From Paramacrobiotus metropolitanus (taxonomy: Eukaryota > Tardigrada > Eutardigrada > Parachela > Macrobiotidae), in the NCBI RefSeq assembly GCF_019649055.1, contig NW_026570440.1, forward strand, positions 1-64,000: a stretch of 64,000 bases of DNA, read 5' to 3'. Position numbers and translations under genes: made by a program. Of this stretch, positions 10,669 to 23,212 are shown piece after piece. How positions within the stretch are numbered: the stretch's first letter is position 1; every line of letters begins with the position of its first letter. Under the pieces are notes generated by a model, which saw only the letters and a list, made by a program, of their open reading frames with translations, ran no database searches and was not told the DNA's origin.

Positions 10669-13600
10669 ATGTCAAACACGCTACGCTACTTTCGAGAGCT
10701 GCGCTCCAGTGCACGCGAAGTTAATTATGGCAATACGGTACTGGTGCGCCGCGATAACGGCCAGTGGTGGCTGGGATACGTTCAGGACATAGACGGCGAC
10801 TATTTCTTTGTTGACTTCGACGCCAGCACTGTCAGCGCAGAATGGATACATTTTAAACATCTGTGGCCGCATCATCTACGCTATTTCTGTGGCATGCCAA
10901 GCCATTCGGTGCACGTGGCGAACCAGGCGGACCTATGGTTTTCCGGCCCGCCATCATTTTTAAGCGCTTCTACAGGTGCTACATGTTCTACGCTGTTAGT
11001 CTGCATCAGTCAAGCCAAAACGGTTCAGATGAACAGCGCATCGTGCCTTGGTTTCAGCTAACCACACAGCTAGCGCCAACAAATACTGAGCCAAGTTTCG
11101 CTCATCAAGCCAGCGGCCTCTTCTACCGGAAGCATGTTGTGGCCTTCGACAAGGCGCATCTGTTGAATCATGTGAAATTTATGCCGAAGTTTCTGGTTCC
11201 TGCTTGCCAAGTAATACTGAACCGGGATGGCCCCTGCAACATGCGCTGTCGGCTAGACAGGAGCAACTACACGGTGCGCTTTGTTTTCCGTTGTAATGAA
11301 AGGCCACACTGGACGAATGGTAGGTATGAATTCAATGTCGGTTGCCGTGTGTTTGTGCGAGCGGGAATCGATACGGTCACCTTCGTTTGCGCCGAAGTGC
11401 ATGGTGATGCAGCGGGACGCAGTATGTTCTGGACTCAAGATTCTCTAAGGGGCTTGCCAAAGCTATCTCGCCGAACAACTGTCAAGGGAGTTAGAGTATG
11501 CCGGACCGATTGTGGCCGGAAACTTGCCAACGACATCTTTTTCACCTGGTAAGAGTACCATGGGCGTAGTATCGGTCCACCGGACGCTGAATGCCTCGGT
11601 TGAAGTGAAACTAGAACTCCCGTTAACTCATTTTTCAGAAGTGGAAGAAATGTCCATTTCCGGCGTTACGGCTGGGATCCTTACCGGTGTCTTTATCGGC
11701 ATAGATGTAATCTCCCAGCTACGACTGAGTCAGTAAGTCAGCTGCACTTTTTGTTACGCAAAGCAGCGAATACGTATCTAAACACGCTCAGGGCCTCAGG
11801 CCCAGAAGTCGCTCATAATCCACAAGGCCGCGGTGATTTAGCACGTTCTTTTCTTATTTATTTGTATCGTTACTGTGTTGTGCTTTCTTGTGTTCCCTTG
11901 ATGTTTGGTTGTCTATAGAAGTAGTCTTGCATGACTGTGTCAGAGACCGCTCACTCGAGGCGGTAGACACCTCTTGTGGCTTTCTCTGTCGCCTGCCCGC
12001 ACATGGCACCGCCATTCGTGCCGCTATATTACGCTGCTCACTCAGCGTATACTTTGTCTACGCTGACCAATCAGCGCATTTCAGCACTCTTGGGGGCGTA
12101 GCCCAGCGCTTACGAGCGATTCCATGCTTTGCGGCATCAGCTGTTGCATACCCGCAGCACGCTGAATCATTATCACGATTCTAGCTAGCGCGCTGGCAGG
12201 CACTTTTTCCACAGCTTTATCCCTATCGGGTTTTCTGTTGGTTTGGTGTTGTTGTTGCTTTATTGCTTACACAATAAAGGCATATTTTGCCCCCATTTTC
12301 TTCCTGCTTCTGTGTCCTATCTGACAACTGTATCTTCCGACGCCAAGCAACCCAAACATAAAGCCATAGTTACGAATAATTAATCCACCTAGCTGTCCGT
12401 ATGGGTCGGCGACCTGAGCTGTTCCGTGCTTCGCTTCGGTCTTATATTGCTAGCCTATGGTGCGCTTCCCTCATTAGCATCTTGTTTTTTGGTTGCAGAG
12501 TGGGCGCGTTGTAGAGGCTGATTTCGCGCGACTACGTCCACAACCGCCACATAATTTTTGTCGTCCCTTCTCTGTGCGTAACGCCTGACTGGGATGGCTC
12601 GATCTTTCTGGTTTTGGACAGCATTACAGAATACAAAATCGCTAGGATGCTGGAGCGAACCGTTTCCCACAAGACGCGTGCCCTGGCACTGGTGGACGGA
12701 AGGACGGCGGCTGACCGCAGGCATGCCGAAAGTGGGTGCGAATTCAAAGAGAAACTGTTCACGATACGCGGCGCACTGGCAAACATGGGCCGTATTCTGC
12801 CGCTGTTCATTATCAAGTACGGCAACGAAACGGTGTCAGCGCTGGACTGCCCCTTCGGAACCGATCACCATGGGCGGTTAGATTACCAGAGCGTGTGGTG
12901 TTGGGTGCCCCAGTGCGAGGAAATGCTGCTTATCAACCACAACGCAGCCGATCGTTTCGGCGGCAGTTGTCTATTGCGGATGCTATTTGACAGTGACGGA
13001 TTGGCATGGCCGGACAGCGACACTGCTTTTATGCGGACTGACACGGGTTGGGACCTGGTTGTGGTTATTCCTTTGCTGCGCTTTCGCTCGCTGGAGACTG
13101 CCCCGGAGCAGCGCCAACGCCTCGTAGCCACGCTGAACGACAGTTGCCCGGCCGTTACGCAACGGGTGTGGGAAAAGGTCACCGGGGTGCATGGGCGCTG
13201 GGTGCGGACGTTGGCCTATCCCGAACAGTGGGCGGGAATTCGCAGCTTCTTCCAGATGTGAGTAGGGCAGTGACAGTGTTGAGCTTAGCGTAGCTAATCT
13301 ATTAACCGTTCTAATACCGATGGGGTGACTTTTAGGCAAAACAGTTTTATAAATTCCTAAAGAATTGTTACAAAAATATTTCGCTTAGTCAAACCTTAAT
13401 GTTTGATTGTGAAATTTTTTGCTCTATGTTTTTCATCTAATGTTGAAAGTAATTTGACCAGTGGTCAGGGCTGTGAGCATGGGGGCAACTTTTAGGCGAG
13501 TTCTGGCCGCCTCAGCTATAACCGCCAGTACTTAAGAACCCGTGCATAAAAAATTAAACAAAAAAATCGTTTCTCGCAATAATGTTTCTGCTACAAAATA

Positions 13601-13981
13601 AAATGGTTGGCAGCAAAGTACAATAAACGACAGCCAAGATATCACGGAATTACTCGGGAGCGTTTAGAACGCACTTTCAGAGCGAAAAACTGGCACTGAA
13701 ACCGCTTCTGCGTGCGGTAGCGATTAAATAGCTGCTAACGTGGCTCTTTCCGTGAGGCGGTTGTGAGCTACATACTAAAACTTGCCCGCGTGGTATTTGA
13801 AACAGCCAAAGTCGGTCGGTAATACAAGGGTTAAAATGGCAAATTCTTGCTGTTTAGGTTCAACGGGGTTGGTCCGGACGGAATTCCACAGCGCTGGGAT
13901 GACGTCGACTTGCGACAGCTGGATTTGTGGAAGCTGAACAAGTTAACCTTTGCTGCTCTCGATGTGTACTACGTGGACTGA
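10669..13981 (+). pseudogene. Tudor-like tandem family, paralog B (disrupted)
   Basis: Exons 10669-11548, 11639-11732, 12499-13257 and 13858-13981, all with GT-AG junctions at the same positions as the other copies. Exon 1 opens MSNTLRYFRE, then the Tudor-like QWWLGYVQDIDGD block and FVRAGIDTVTFVCAEVHGD. The last exon ends FAALDVYYVD. Three lesions are visible: a single-base frameshift near 10915, a second near 11450, and TGG to TAG at about 12513, replacing the conserved Trp of the ALWRL motif at the start of exon 3. Introns 2 (766 bp) and 3 (600 bp) are longer than in other copies, and intron 2 probably holds an insertion. Function unknown; the copy looks inactive. Confidence 0.68.
11733..12498. 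other. Enlarged intron 2 of paralog B, possible solo LTR
   Basis: The matching intron is 163 bp in paralog A. Here about 600 extra bases contain a GC-rich segment and an AATAAA signal near 12271, a layout that resembles a solo LTR. I could not define ends or a target duplication, so this stays a suggestion. Confidence 0.3.
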
Positions 13982-14479
13982 CGCGCACGTCAAACAACCG
14001 TGTAAATACTGACACTGGATGCTTAATGCTTACTGTTATTACTGAGCAGTGGCTGAACCTCCATTTCTTTAATTCGTTTCCTCTTTTAATTTTACATTAA
14101 GATTTCCTGATCAAACGTTTTAACATGCCACATATTTTATTTATTTATTATTTATTTATTATATTTGCCTTAGCACGCTTCCAAGTACGTCTGCCATATT
14201 GTGCCGCGATGCATTTTATATTTCCAGTTATCTGCTTTGCGCCATGCCCTTGCATTTTGCAAGAATTGTTATTACGCAAGTGTTCTCAATAAATTGCACG
14301 ATGTCTGCAGTTTAACGGCATAACTGTTTGCGTGTAAAAACCGACCGAAAGATGACCCACAAGTAATATTATTAATTGTACAAACGGAAGTATAGGAAAA
14401 CATACGTTATTTGGCTTTTCGTGTTGCACGAAAATTCTTCCATAACATCGACAGAAATTACCGGACCAACTTGTACACG
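13982..14479. other. Intergenic, short (ATTT)n tract
   Basis: No gene seen. A short ATTT/ATT microsatellite lies at about 14136-14165. Confidence 0.45.
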
Positions 14480-15111
14480 TTACACTTACATCTCCAGGAA
14501 TCTCGTTCCACTGCTCGGGTTATGATAACGTCCGCACCCAATGCGCATACACCGCCGGACCTTGAACAGGACCTACGGTGTAATGGCCGAGCTACAATCG
14601 TTAACCGCTGCGATGAAGCGCCAGAGTGCGCGTGATGGTGGCGTGCGTACGGAATGACCACATCCAGCCGCACGGCATTCACCGGGACCGAGGTTGAGGA
14701 AGATTGCGCAGGTGGCATGGGCGGCCTCATAGCGGTTCTGGGCAATCAAGAGCGGCAGACCACGACACGGCACACTATGTGCATTTCCTTCACGAAGTCC
14801 TTCTGTGACCGGTCGCAGTATGCTCTTTCGCTCCCCATAGCTACCACGCGCGTGCGACAGGATACGATTTGTCCGAGCAGAGCGGTCAGTTTGTAGACAG
14901 TGACGGCTTCATGTTCCGCTGACACCAAATCCCCACGGCGTCGGCGCCTCGATGCTCTGTGTGCGGATGGTAAAGATGAAGGAAGACGTGGCCGCCGTCG
15001 AAGTCCTGCACGTATCCCAGCCATCCACTGACCGGTATTGCGCTGCTCCACCACCGTGTTCCCAAAGTTGACCTCGCGTATACCAGTGGGTAGTTCTCGA
15101 AAGTATCGCAT
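14480..15111 (-). pseudogene. Inverted, internally deleted remnant of the Tudor-like family (F)
   Basis: The - strand from 15111 reads MRYFRELPTGIREVNFGNTV, then a GQW block. After a frameshift the reading continues as LGYVQDFDGG, all matching exon 1 of the + strand paralogs. The sequence then jumps to the exon 3 region (LLIAQNRYEAAHATCAIFLNLG, RLDVVIPYAR, FIAAVNDC), so most of exon 1, exon 2 and the introns are gone. Multiple frameshifts remain. It is the only inverted copy in the cluster and clearly dead. Confidence 0.75.
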
Positions 15112-15885
15112 GGTGGCGTACACGGTCACGGGCCATCTGGATTGCGATTGCAATAATCAAAAACCAATTTTGCAGTTATGTCAGTTATCCACAGATGAGT
15201 GGTGACAGAACACAAAAGGCTGTAGTGTATATAAGCACTCGTACAAAGGTTGTGTACGAGTATCTCGTGAAATGGATAATGGCCTATGGCTAATGTGCCG
15301 TAGCAACGGTATTGTTGTTGTCCGTTATTGTGGCCATGTGTAGTGTTTGGTTGGTTGTTTGTTGCTGTCTCGAGCGGACATAATAAAAGATTATGCCGTT
15401 CGTTCAATACATGACAGTCACGTTCTACGTTCCCACCAATGGTCAGTTTTACATACATGCGGCACTGGCACACATGCCCCTATTACAGTACGCAGAATTC
15501 AATGCGCGTTTCACAGTAAGTAGAATCTTTTGCAGATTACCAGGCACGTAAGCAGTGTACTTGCATAGAAAGTTTTATAGTAGTAAAGAATTTTTATCTT
15601 GGTCGTTCCAACTGTGGTGCTTTATATCAGCTCACCCGGCGGCGCCTTGAGTCGTTCTGGAGGAAAGCAGGTATAATAGGCTAAACTTATATCGGTCATT
15701 CTGCGGCCAATGCCGCAGGCAAGCCGACGACTGGTTTCGACTTTTCGTACTGTTAACAGACTCGAAATTATAAGTACCAGCGAGACATACTATCTGTAAA
15801 GCGCACTGTAGAAAAGCCTAGAGAATAATTCTACGAGAATTTTTGACTGATGCACTCCTTGTTAACCACGAATTCTGTCGTCGCT
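15112..15885. other. Intergenic upstream of element II
   Basis: No ORF with coding character seen. The last 12 bases (15874-15885) form a near-perfect repeat with the bases after element II. Confidence 0.45.
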
Positions 15886-16022
15886 TGTCACGAAGTAGGG
15901 AATAAATAGTAATATTTATTTGGTACGCGCGCGCTGCTCTACTGACTGGATCAATCAACAATATCTCACAGCATGGTAGTCGTTGCTAGGTAAAAGGTCA
16001 TGCAATACTGCACGGCATCACA
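15886..16022 (-). repeat. 3' LTR of element II
   Basis: 137 bp, three differences from 20313-20449. Contains AAAAGGTCATGCA near the U3 start. Confidence 0.9.
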
Positions 16023-16045
16023 CCTCCCCCAGTGGGGAAACCCAC

Positions 16046-19000
16046 TCAAAACAACAGTAACTGTTTGCCAAAATTCGGATCTTCTATTAATCTCGGCGTT
16101 AATCGTTGGCCTGCGTTGCTTCTGGCAGTTTTACGCAGCTCTGGTTCCGGTTGTTTAGGGGGTGGTATTGCGCGCTTCTGCGGTGGTTTACTCGGCGGTA
16201 ACTTCACCTCGGTGGCGGCCGGTTCGACAGTGAGCTCCGTTTTCGGTGTCACAGCCGGTTGTTCGGTTGTGGCTGTTGCAGGCAGTTGCTCCGTCTGTTG
16301 CGTTGCGTCGGGAACCACACTGTTGCCGCGGGGTATGTTGTTTCCGGTATTCACTGGCAATGCAACCGGTGCGGGCAGTGAGGAATCCGCCACCTGCCGC
16401 TTATCCGGCTGCAGCCAGTATCTCGGTCGGATCTGGTTCAGGTGTCTGCGCCAGATGGCGCCTTCGACAGACACTTCCCATATCCGGGTGCCTTCACGTC
16501 TGACCAGCCGGCCGCTGGTCCAGTCGACGGTTCGGTTGAGACGGTAATCGCGAACCATTACCAAGTCGCCAGGCGTAAAACTCTTCCGCTTGGTGCGCTT
16601 GTCGAAATTGTGCTGGTATCGTTGGCGGTTTCTCTCCGTATGTGTGAACATAACAGGAGACAACAGGTCGAGCTGAGTACGGAATTTTCTACCCAGGAAC
16701 AACTCCGCTGGCGACTTTCCGGTTGTTGCATGCGGCGCGCCTCGGTATCTCCAGAGGAACTGCCGCAGTGCTTCGGACAGGTTCTTCCGGTCAGCCATGA
16801 GTTTCGCAACTCCGTCCTTGATGGTCTGGACATACCGCTCCGCCTGTCCATTCGATTGTGGGTGTCCCGGTGGTGTCCTGAGATGCTTTATTCCGTGTTC
16901 CGCACAGAAGTTTGCGAACTCCTGTGACGTAAACGGGGTGCCGTTGTCCGTAACGATTTCGGTACAAGCGCCGTACCGACTGAACAGGTTGCGCAAAGTT
17001 TCCAACACGCCACCGGATGTAGCGTGTTTCATTTGCGCCACTTCCGGCCATTTGGACATGGCATCGACCACCAGCAGCAGCATTGTGCCGTGGTATGGAC
17101 CGGCAAAATCCATGTGCAGCCTCATCCATGGGCTTTCGGGCACTTCCCACTGCGAGAGTGGTGCTTTGGCCGTTTCCTTAGCGCGTTCCGAGCAGATCCG
17201 GCACTCACGAGACATGTGCTCGATGTCTTTATCCATCTGTGGCCACCAGCAATAGGCTCGTGCCTCGCCTTTCATCTTACCGGCTCCCATGTGCGCTTCA
17301 TGCAGGTAGTCCAGTATCTGCCGACGCTGCTTGACCGGAATTACCGTGCGCGATCCCCAGCAAATGCAGTTGTTGGTCAGCACCAATTCATTCTCTAGTC
17401 GTTTGTAGGGACGCAACCGCTCATCAACCGTGGCCGGCCATCCATGCAGGATGTAACCGTGGACCGTGGACAGATCCTGGTCTTCGGCGGTTGCTTTGGC
17501 AATGGCTTCTGCTTTGACAGGCAAGCGTGACACGTTGTCTTCGTGTACCGCATTCACCACTTTGTCCATTCCCAGCCCGCTCAGTCCATCCAGTTCGGTC
17601 GAATGGAGTGGCAGGCTACTCAGGCCGTCGGCTTGGCCGAAATCCTCGGTGCGCCGGTACTCGATTGAGAAGGAGTAGCCCATGAGAAGTAGTGCCCATC
17701 GCTGGAGTCGGTTGGCTGTCACGACCGGAACTCCTTTGTTGCTTCCGAAGACACTCAGCAGCGGCTTGTGGTCCGTGCACAACGTGAATTCGCGACCAGC
17801 AATATACTGGCGGAATTTGCGGCAGCCAAAAACCAGGGCAAGTGCCTCCTTCTCTATTTGCCCGTAGTTCTTCTCAGCTGCGGTGAGTGTTCTTGATGCG
17901 TGCGCAATCGGTCGTTCCGTGCCGTCCGGGAACCGATGACACAGCACGGCGCCCACACCGTACTGCGAGGCGTCCGCTGCCAGGACAAGAGGCATTTCGG
18001 GATCATAATGCACCAAAAGCGTTGCCCGTACTATTTCTTCTTTGATGGCCAGAAACTGTGACTCGCATTCTTTGGACCATGACCACTAAACTCCCGCTTT
18101 CAGCAGCTGGTGAAATGGACAGCATTTCGTCGAAAGGTCACGCACGTACTTGCCGTAGTGGTTAACCAGCCCGAGGAATGCACGTAACTGACTTACGTTG
18201 GCCGGGCGGTCCATGTCCAAGAGCGCCTTCACTTGGTCGCGTGAGATGTGTCGGCCTCGGCTGTCCACCACGAACCCGAGGTATTCTACCGAGTCCTGGA
18301 GGAACTGACACTTGGAGCGCTTCAGCCTGAGTCCGTATTCCTCGAGGCGTTGTAGGACCCGCTCCAGGTTCCGGAGGTGCTCTTCATCAGTCGCACCTGT
18401 GACGATGATGTCGTCCATATAGATGGCGACGCCTTCGCACCCCTGGAGGATCCGTTCCATGATTTGTTGGAAGATGCTCGGGCCGCTGGCTACACCAAAC
18501 GGCATGCGGTTGTACTGGAAGTGGGTGTTGATCACCACCAGCGCCTTGCTTTCTTCGTCAAGCTCCACTTGCGCATAGGCCTCCGCCAGGTCGAGCGTGC
18601 TAAACTTCTGACCGCCGTTGAGCTTTGCAAACAGCTCGTCGGGCGTCGGAAGGGGATACTGTTGCACATCCAGTGCGTCATTAAGCCCCGTGCTCAAATC
18701 CGCGCACGTCCGGATGTCCTCAGCACGCTTCAGCGCTGCGACGATCGGTGCTGCCCACTTTGCATGCTCCACTGGTGAGAGAATCCCCTTCTCTACCAGT
18801 CGGTCAATGTCGCGTCCCACGGCCTCCCGGAAGGCGAACGGAACCGGTCGCGCCTTGCGGAATACCGGCGTGGCACTTGGCTTTAGGTGCAGATGGGCTT
18901 TATAGTGCTTGCACTGGCCCAGTTCCTCGCGAAAGACAGCACTGTGCTTGGCAAAGATCTGTTTCAGCTGGACGTTTCCCGAGACAGCACACACCGCTGG

Positions 19001-20256
19001 GATTTGGAGGTCACGCAAACTCAGCTGACTTAAATTCAACGCGTGTATCCAATCTCGTCCAGGTACATTTCCACGCGTTGCTACCACAATCACCGGCAGC
19101 GTCTTCCGCGTTCTCGCGTGGGCCACTTCCACCATCGCTGTGCCGATGACCTTTAAGGTATGGCCAGTAAAAATCTTCAGTGGATTGGTGTACGGTGATA
19201 ATTTTGGAGAGCCGATCGATCTCCAGGTTTCCGAGGCGACAATGGTGACGCCAGAGCCAGTATCCAGCACTGGTGACACCGGTACAGCATTTATTTTCAC
19301 CGGTACGTGATTGGCGCGCCCGCTGGTGGCATCGACAGAGAGCACTTCATACTCTTCCTCCACCAAAAACGTTCGGCGCCCATCGCGTCCCTGTCGGCCG
19401 CTGGAGCTCTGTGCGCTCCGGCAGACCTTCGCTATATGGCCGCGCTTTTTGCACTTTCTGCACTCCGCATCTTTCGCCCAGCAGTCGCTTTGTGCGTGCT
19501 GCGTGGATCCGCAGCCGTCACAGGCTGCACCCTTGCCACCTTCTGCGCCAGCAGGCTTGCGTGCACCACCAAGGTCACGGCCTCGTTGTCCGCCACGAGC
19601 GCCGTCACGCCTTCTGTAGCCATTACCCGCTGGGTTTCGCTTCCCGCTTTCCACGCGCGCCACATCGACAGTGGTTTGACCCTTTCTGGTGCTACGCCGG
19701 AGCTCGTACTTCTCCGCAATATCCAGCGCTTCCTCCAACGTGGAGTACGTTTTTGACTGGGGATGCTCCCGTACAGCGTCGCTGGCGAGACCATTAAGAA
19801 AGGTCGCCGACATGTTCTTTTCAAGAACATCGGCTGGAAAACCACACGGAAAGGCCTTGCGGCGGAGCTTATTGGAATAATCCAACAGGGATTCACCCTG
19901 TTCTTGTTTGAGCTTAAAATAATTGGCCCACTCGGTGGCAACGTTGGTCTTCTTCACGAAGGCGTGTTCAAGTTTGTCTACAATTTGCGCTGTGGTGAAA
20001 TCGTCCGGGTTCCCGGCAAACACATAGAGAAAAGCATTTCTCCAGCCTCGACGCCGACGGAATCGAAAAGTAGACATTTCTGGTCTTCGCCATCCGTGAT
20101 TTTGTGTAGTTTGACGTAATTCCTATACTGGAATTGCCACCAGCGCCAGGTCATTTTGGAAGGTTCAAATTTAATCAGGCCGGAGGCGTCCTTTTCTTTC
20201 GCTGCACTCGCGGCGACGGTGGTGTTGGTGGTTGAGGCGGGTACTGATGGCGTCAT
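16046..20256 (-). pseudogene. Element II gag-pol polyprotein, nearly intact
   Basis: Starts at ATG 20256 and would give a single polyprotein of about 1400 aa. Order: capsid-like Gag; two CX2CX4HX4C zinc knuckles (CDGCGSTQHAQSDC and CRKCKKRGHIAKVC); protease VLDTGSG; reverse transcriptase with YMDD; RNase H with TDHKPLL; integrase with CRIC zinc ligands and a D,D,E core ending HPQSNGQAE; then a proline-rich tail. Gag and Pol share one frame, so no frameshift signal is needed. Lesions: a frameshift near 20030-20050 early in Gag, an in-frame TAG at 18086-18088 between RT and RNase H, and three residues missing before the FQYNRMPFGV motif compared with element I. Confidence 0.85.
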
Positions 20257-20312
20257 TTATAAGGGAGAAGGGAGTATGACCGTGCGTGAGTTCGAAATAC
20301 TTCACGCCAGTT

Positions 20313-20449
20313 TGTCACGAAGTAGGGAATAAAGAGTAATATTTATCTGGTACGCGCGCGCTGCTCTACTGACTGAATCAATCAACAATATCTCACAGCA
20401 TGGTAGTCGTTGCTAGGTAAAAGGTCATGCAATACTGCACGGCATCACA
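20313..20449 (-). repeat. 5' LTR of element II
   Basis: 137 bp, begins TGT and ends ACA. It carries the same AAAAGGTCATGCA block as its partner. Confidence 0.9.
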
Positions 20450-20809
20450 TCTGTCGTCACTTTTTCAAATTGACCTAGATTGTACATACCGTAACAAACG
20501 TAAATACTGCGACAGGCAAGGCCAACTGGAAACTCTTTTAAGCACAGTCAGACAATTGCGCCCTTCATTTATTCGGAATTCTACTGTGTTGCAAGTGGAA
20601 TAACTCGTTCTTCAATCTTCCCATGTAATACTGGAGTAACGCAGGATATCATTTAAGTTGAAGTCTGAAGCAGATCGGGTTTGAGAGGAATCTGTTCAAT
20701 ATTCTGCCTTATACTCCTATAAATTTTTTTAACCTAAACTTTGCAGTGATTGAAAATAATTCCCGTAATAGATTTCACAAAAAGCATTTTTCCATAACTC
20801 TGCATCCCC
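20450..20809. other. Intergenic upstream of paralog C
   Basis: Begins with the right copy of the 12-bp repeat (20450-20461). No gene seen. Confidence 0.45.
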
Positions 20810-23212
20810 ATGAATGCAGCAACTCCCCTATACCTTCGCCGGTTATGTTCCGGTGAGCGAGAAGTCAACTACGGGAACACGGTGCTGGTGCAGCGCGACA
20901 GCGGCCAGTGGTGGCTGGGATACGTGCAGGATATTGACGGCGACAACTTTTTTTGTGGACTTCGATGCCGTGACGGTCAATCCAGAATGGATTCATTCTC
21001 GGTATCTGTTCCACCATCGGTTCACGCGCCCTTTTGCTGGCGACCGTTCGTTTTCGGCGGCGCTTCGCGAAGGGCCAGATGGCCCTATGGTGCTCCGCCC
21101 GGCTGTCATCCTCCACAACCTGTACTCCACATTCTTCGTCGTGCATGTGGATGAAGAAAGTGCTCCCCCGCAAAACCCCCGGACCTGCCAGCTGGTACAC
21201 CATACTCTATTCGCCAAAAGATCGCCACCGCCGGGCGACTGCTTTTTCGGGAGATCTACAGGGATTCTCTACAAAAAGCATGTGATCAAGTTCCCCCAAG
21301 CCCATCTGTATCGTGATGTAGATTTTTTCCCCACCTTTCTGGTCAGGAAATGCCAGCTGGGTTTGCAGCCAGGGGCTTTGTGCAGCCCTACCTGTGAGTA
21401 TATGCGCAGCGACGCGCTTGACCATTTTGTTTTCACTTGCACTAGAGCAGTACATAAGGGGTCGTTTCCTCTTAATGAACATGAATTCGATGTCGGCTGT
21501 CGGGTGTTTGTGCGAGTGGATACCGATACCGTCACGTTGGTTTGCGCTGAAGTGCACAAGGCGGCATGCCGAAATCCTATATATCGGCGTAACGAACGTG
21601 CCGCCGAGAACAGTATGTTCTGGGACGGAGAATCCCTGATGGAAGCCTGCGAAGACTATCTCAGCAAACAACTGGCAGAACGTTCCACCCTCATCGACAT
21701 TTCTTCAAAGATCTCGCTTGAGCATGGGCATGGTTAGTGTGCTGTGTTTAGAAACTCCTGCTGTTTTACGTACTTTCTAATTCAGACTGAACTAATTCAG
21801 TGAATAATCTGTTCCACGCTTCCATGTTTTTTTTTCGAGATGTTGACAGTCTTGACTCACTAAATGTTCTACAGGCATGTATGACCCGTGCATCAGCGAT
21901 CTTGCACTCCCGATTTTATCTGATATTTTTCTTAATCTGGACATTGATGCACAGCTCCGGATACACCGGTATGTTGACGTGGAACAATTTTAGAGCCATT
22001 CGCGCCACAAAAGTGTAATGCGAAAGTTGACCGGCAAAGGTGACCGCCGGATGCACTGGCCAGTAAGGACGCTTTTGTCGGCAAAACCGTCAACAGGTCT
22101 AAAAAACTTTACCGTAAACTTTTCGGAAGGTTTAGGGGATGGTTTCACAGGACTGTACGTAAAATAATTTTGGGACGAAGGGGACGTGTATTTATACTGT
22201 GCGGACGGTTTTGCCGATACAGAATCTTGTATGTTTTTTTCAAAAAGCTTTGCTCCTTAGGGCGTGTACTCTATGGAGGCTTCTCCTGGTGGAACCGATA
22301 AACCGTCGTGACATCTTTCCTTGACTGTCGTCGACTGTGCCAAAAGAACCCTTACGACCAGGATTCCATGCTTGAAGGATCCTTCTGCACCTGGAAATTC
22401 GCGACCATTCTAAACCGCATGCTGACTCCACAGACACGAACGCTGGCGCTGACTGACGCCGACAGCCCCTTCCGTTCCACCGGCCGCATTAATGTCGACG
22501 CTGAACTGTCAGTTAGTTCAATATTATTGCAAACCAAAGGTCTTCATGTGCCGCGAATCATTGTCAGGAACAGGGTAGATGCACCATCGTATGCAGGTTC
22601 CTTCTTGACCTATAACTACAACAGGCAGAGCGGGAATATGAATGCTGGACGCTGTCGAATGTGTTATCGGTGTATGAGGAACTGCTGGTGATCAACTACA
22701 AGGCCGTAAAAGCCATCACAAAAACCGCGGAGAACATATTGTATCATGATGAATCAACGTCGCTGGTACGCGAGTTGGGTTTCACACCCAGTGGTGACTG
22801 GCCTCCCGAATACTTTCAGCCGCATGCTGTCATCCCGTTTCTACGCTTCCGCTCCACGGAAACGACCGATGAACAGTGGCAACGCTTTATAACCGCCGCC
22901 AGTGACATCTGTCCGGCGGTTACGCAGAGTGTACGTGAAAAGGTCACCGCGATAATTGCGCGCTGGCGGCGGACGTTGGCCTATCCCGACGAGTGGAGCG
23001 GCATTCGATACTTCTTGAAGCGGTGAGTGGGGTACACGTGGACTTTGTTTAACGTTAACCCAACGTTAAACGCTTGTTGAGTCCGCAGGTTTAACAGTGT
23101 GGCTCGCGATGACAATCCTCAGCGGTGGGATGCGATGGATCTTCGTCAACTGGACATTGGCATGCTGAGCCGCGCGACTTTTGTCGCAGTGAATGAATGC
23201 TGGAGTAAATGA
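20810..23212 (+). pseudogene. Tudor-like tandem family, paralog C (disrupted)
   Basis: Exons 20810-21732, 21875-21968, 22261-23022 and 23089-23212. Exon 1 opens MNAATPLYLRRLCSGEREVN, then the QWWLGYVQDIDGDN block and FVRVDTDTVTLVCAEVHK. Exon 2 encodes MYDPCISDL; exon 3 ends in the conserved RWRRTLAYP region; exon 4 gives WDAMDLRQLD. Three single-base frameshifts occur: an extra T in a T8 run near 20948, one near 22315, and a missing G in a G run near 22643. Each repairs to a good match with the other copies. All splice sites are intact. The homopolymer contexts make sequencing error a real alternative to pseudogenisation. Confidence 0.7.

Larger units (their letters stand above)
15886..20449 (-). 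mobile_element. Ty3-Gypsy LTR retrotransposon II (K02A2.6/mag-like)
   Basis: LTRs of 137 bp each (TGT to ACA) differ at three positions. The interior is read from the - strand. It shares with element I the purine tract ACTGGGGGAGG before the 3' LTR, the sequence ACTGGCGTGAAG after the 5' LTR, and the whole protein order. The flanks show TCTGTCGTCGCT before and TCTGTCGTCACT after, an unusual 12-bp direct repeat with one mismatch. It lies between remnant F and paralog C. Its gag-pol is nearly open, with one frameshift, one stop and one in-frame deletion. Confidence 0.92.
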
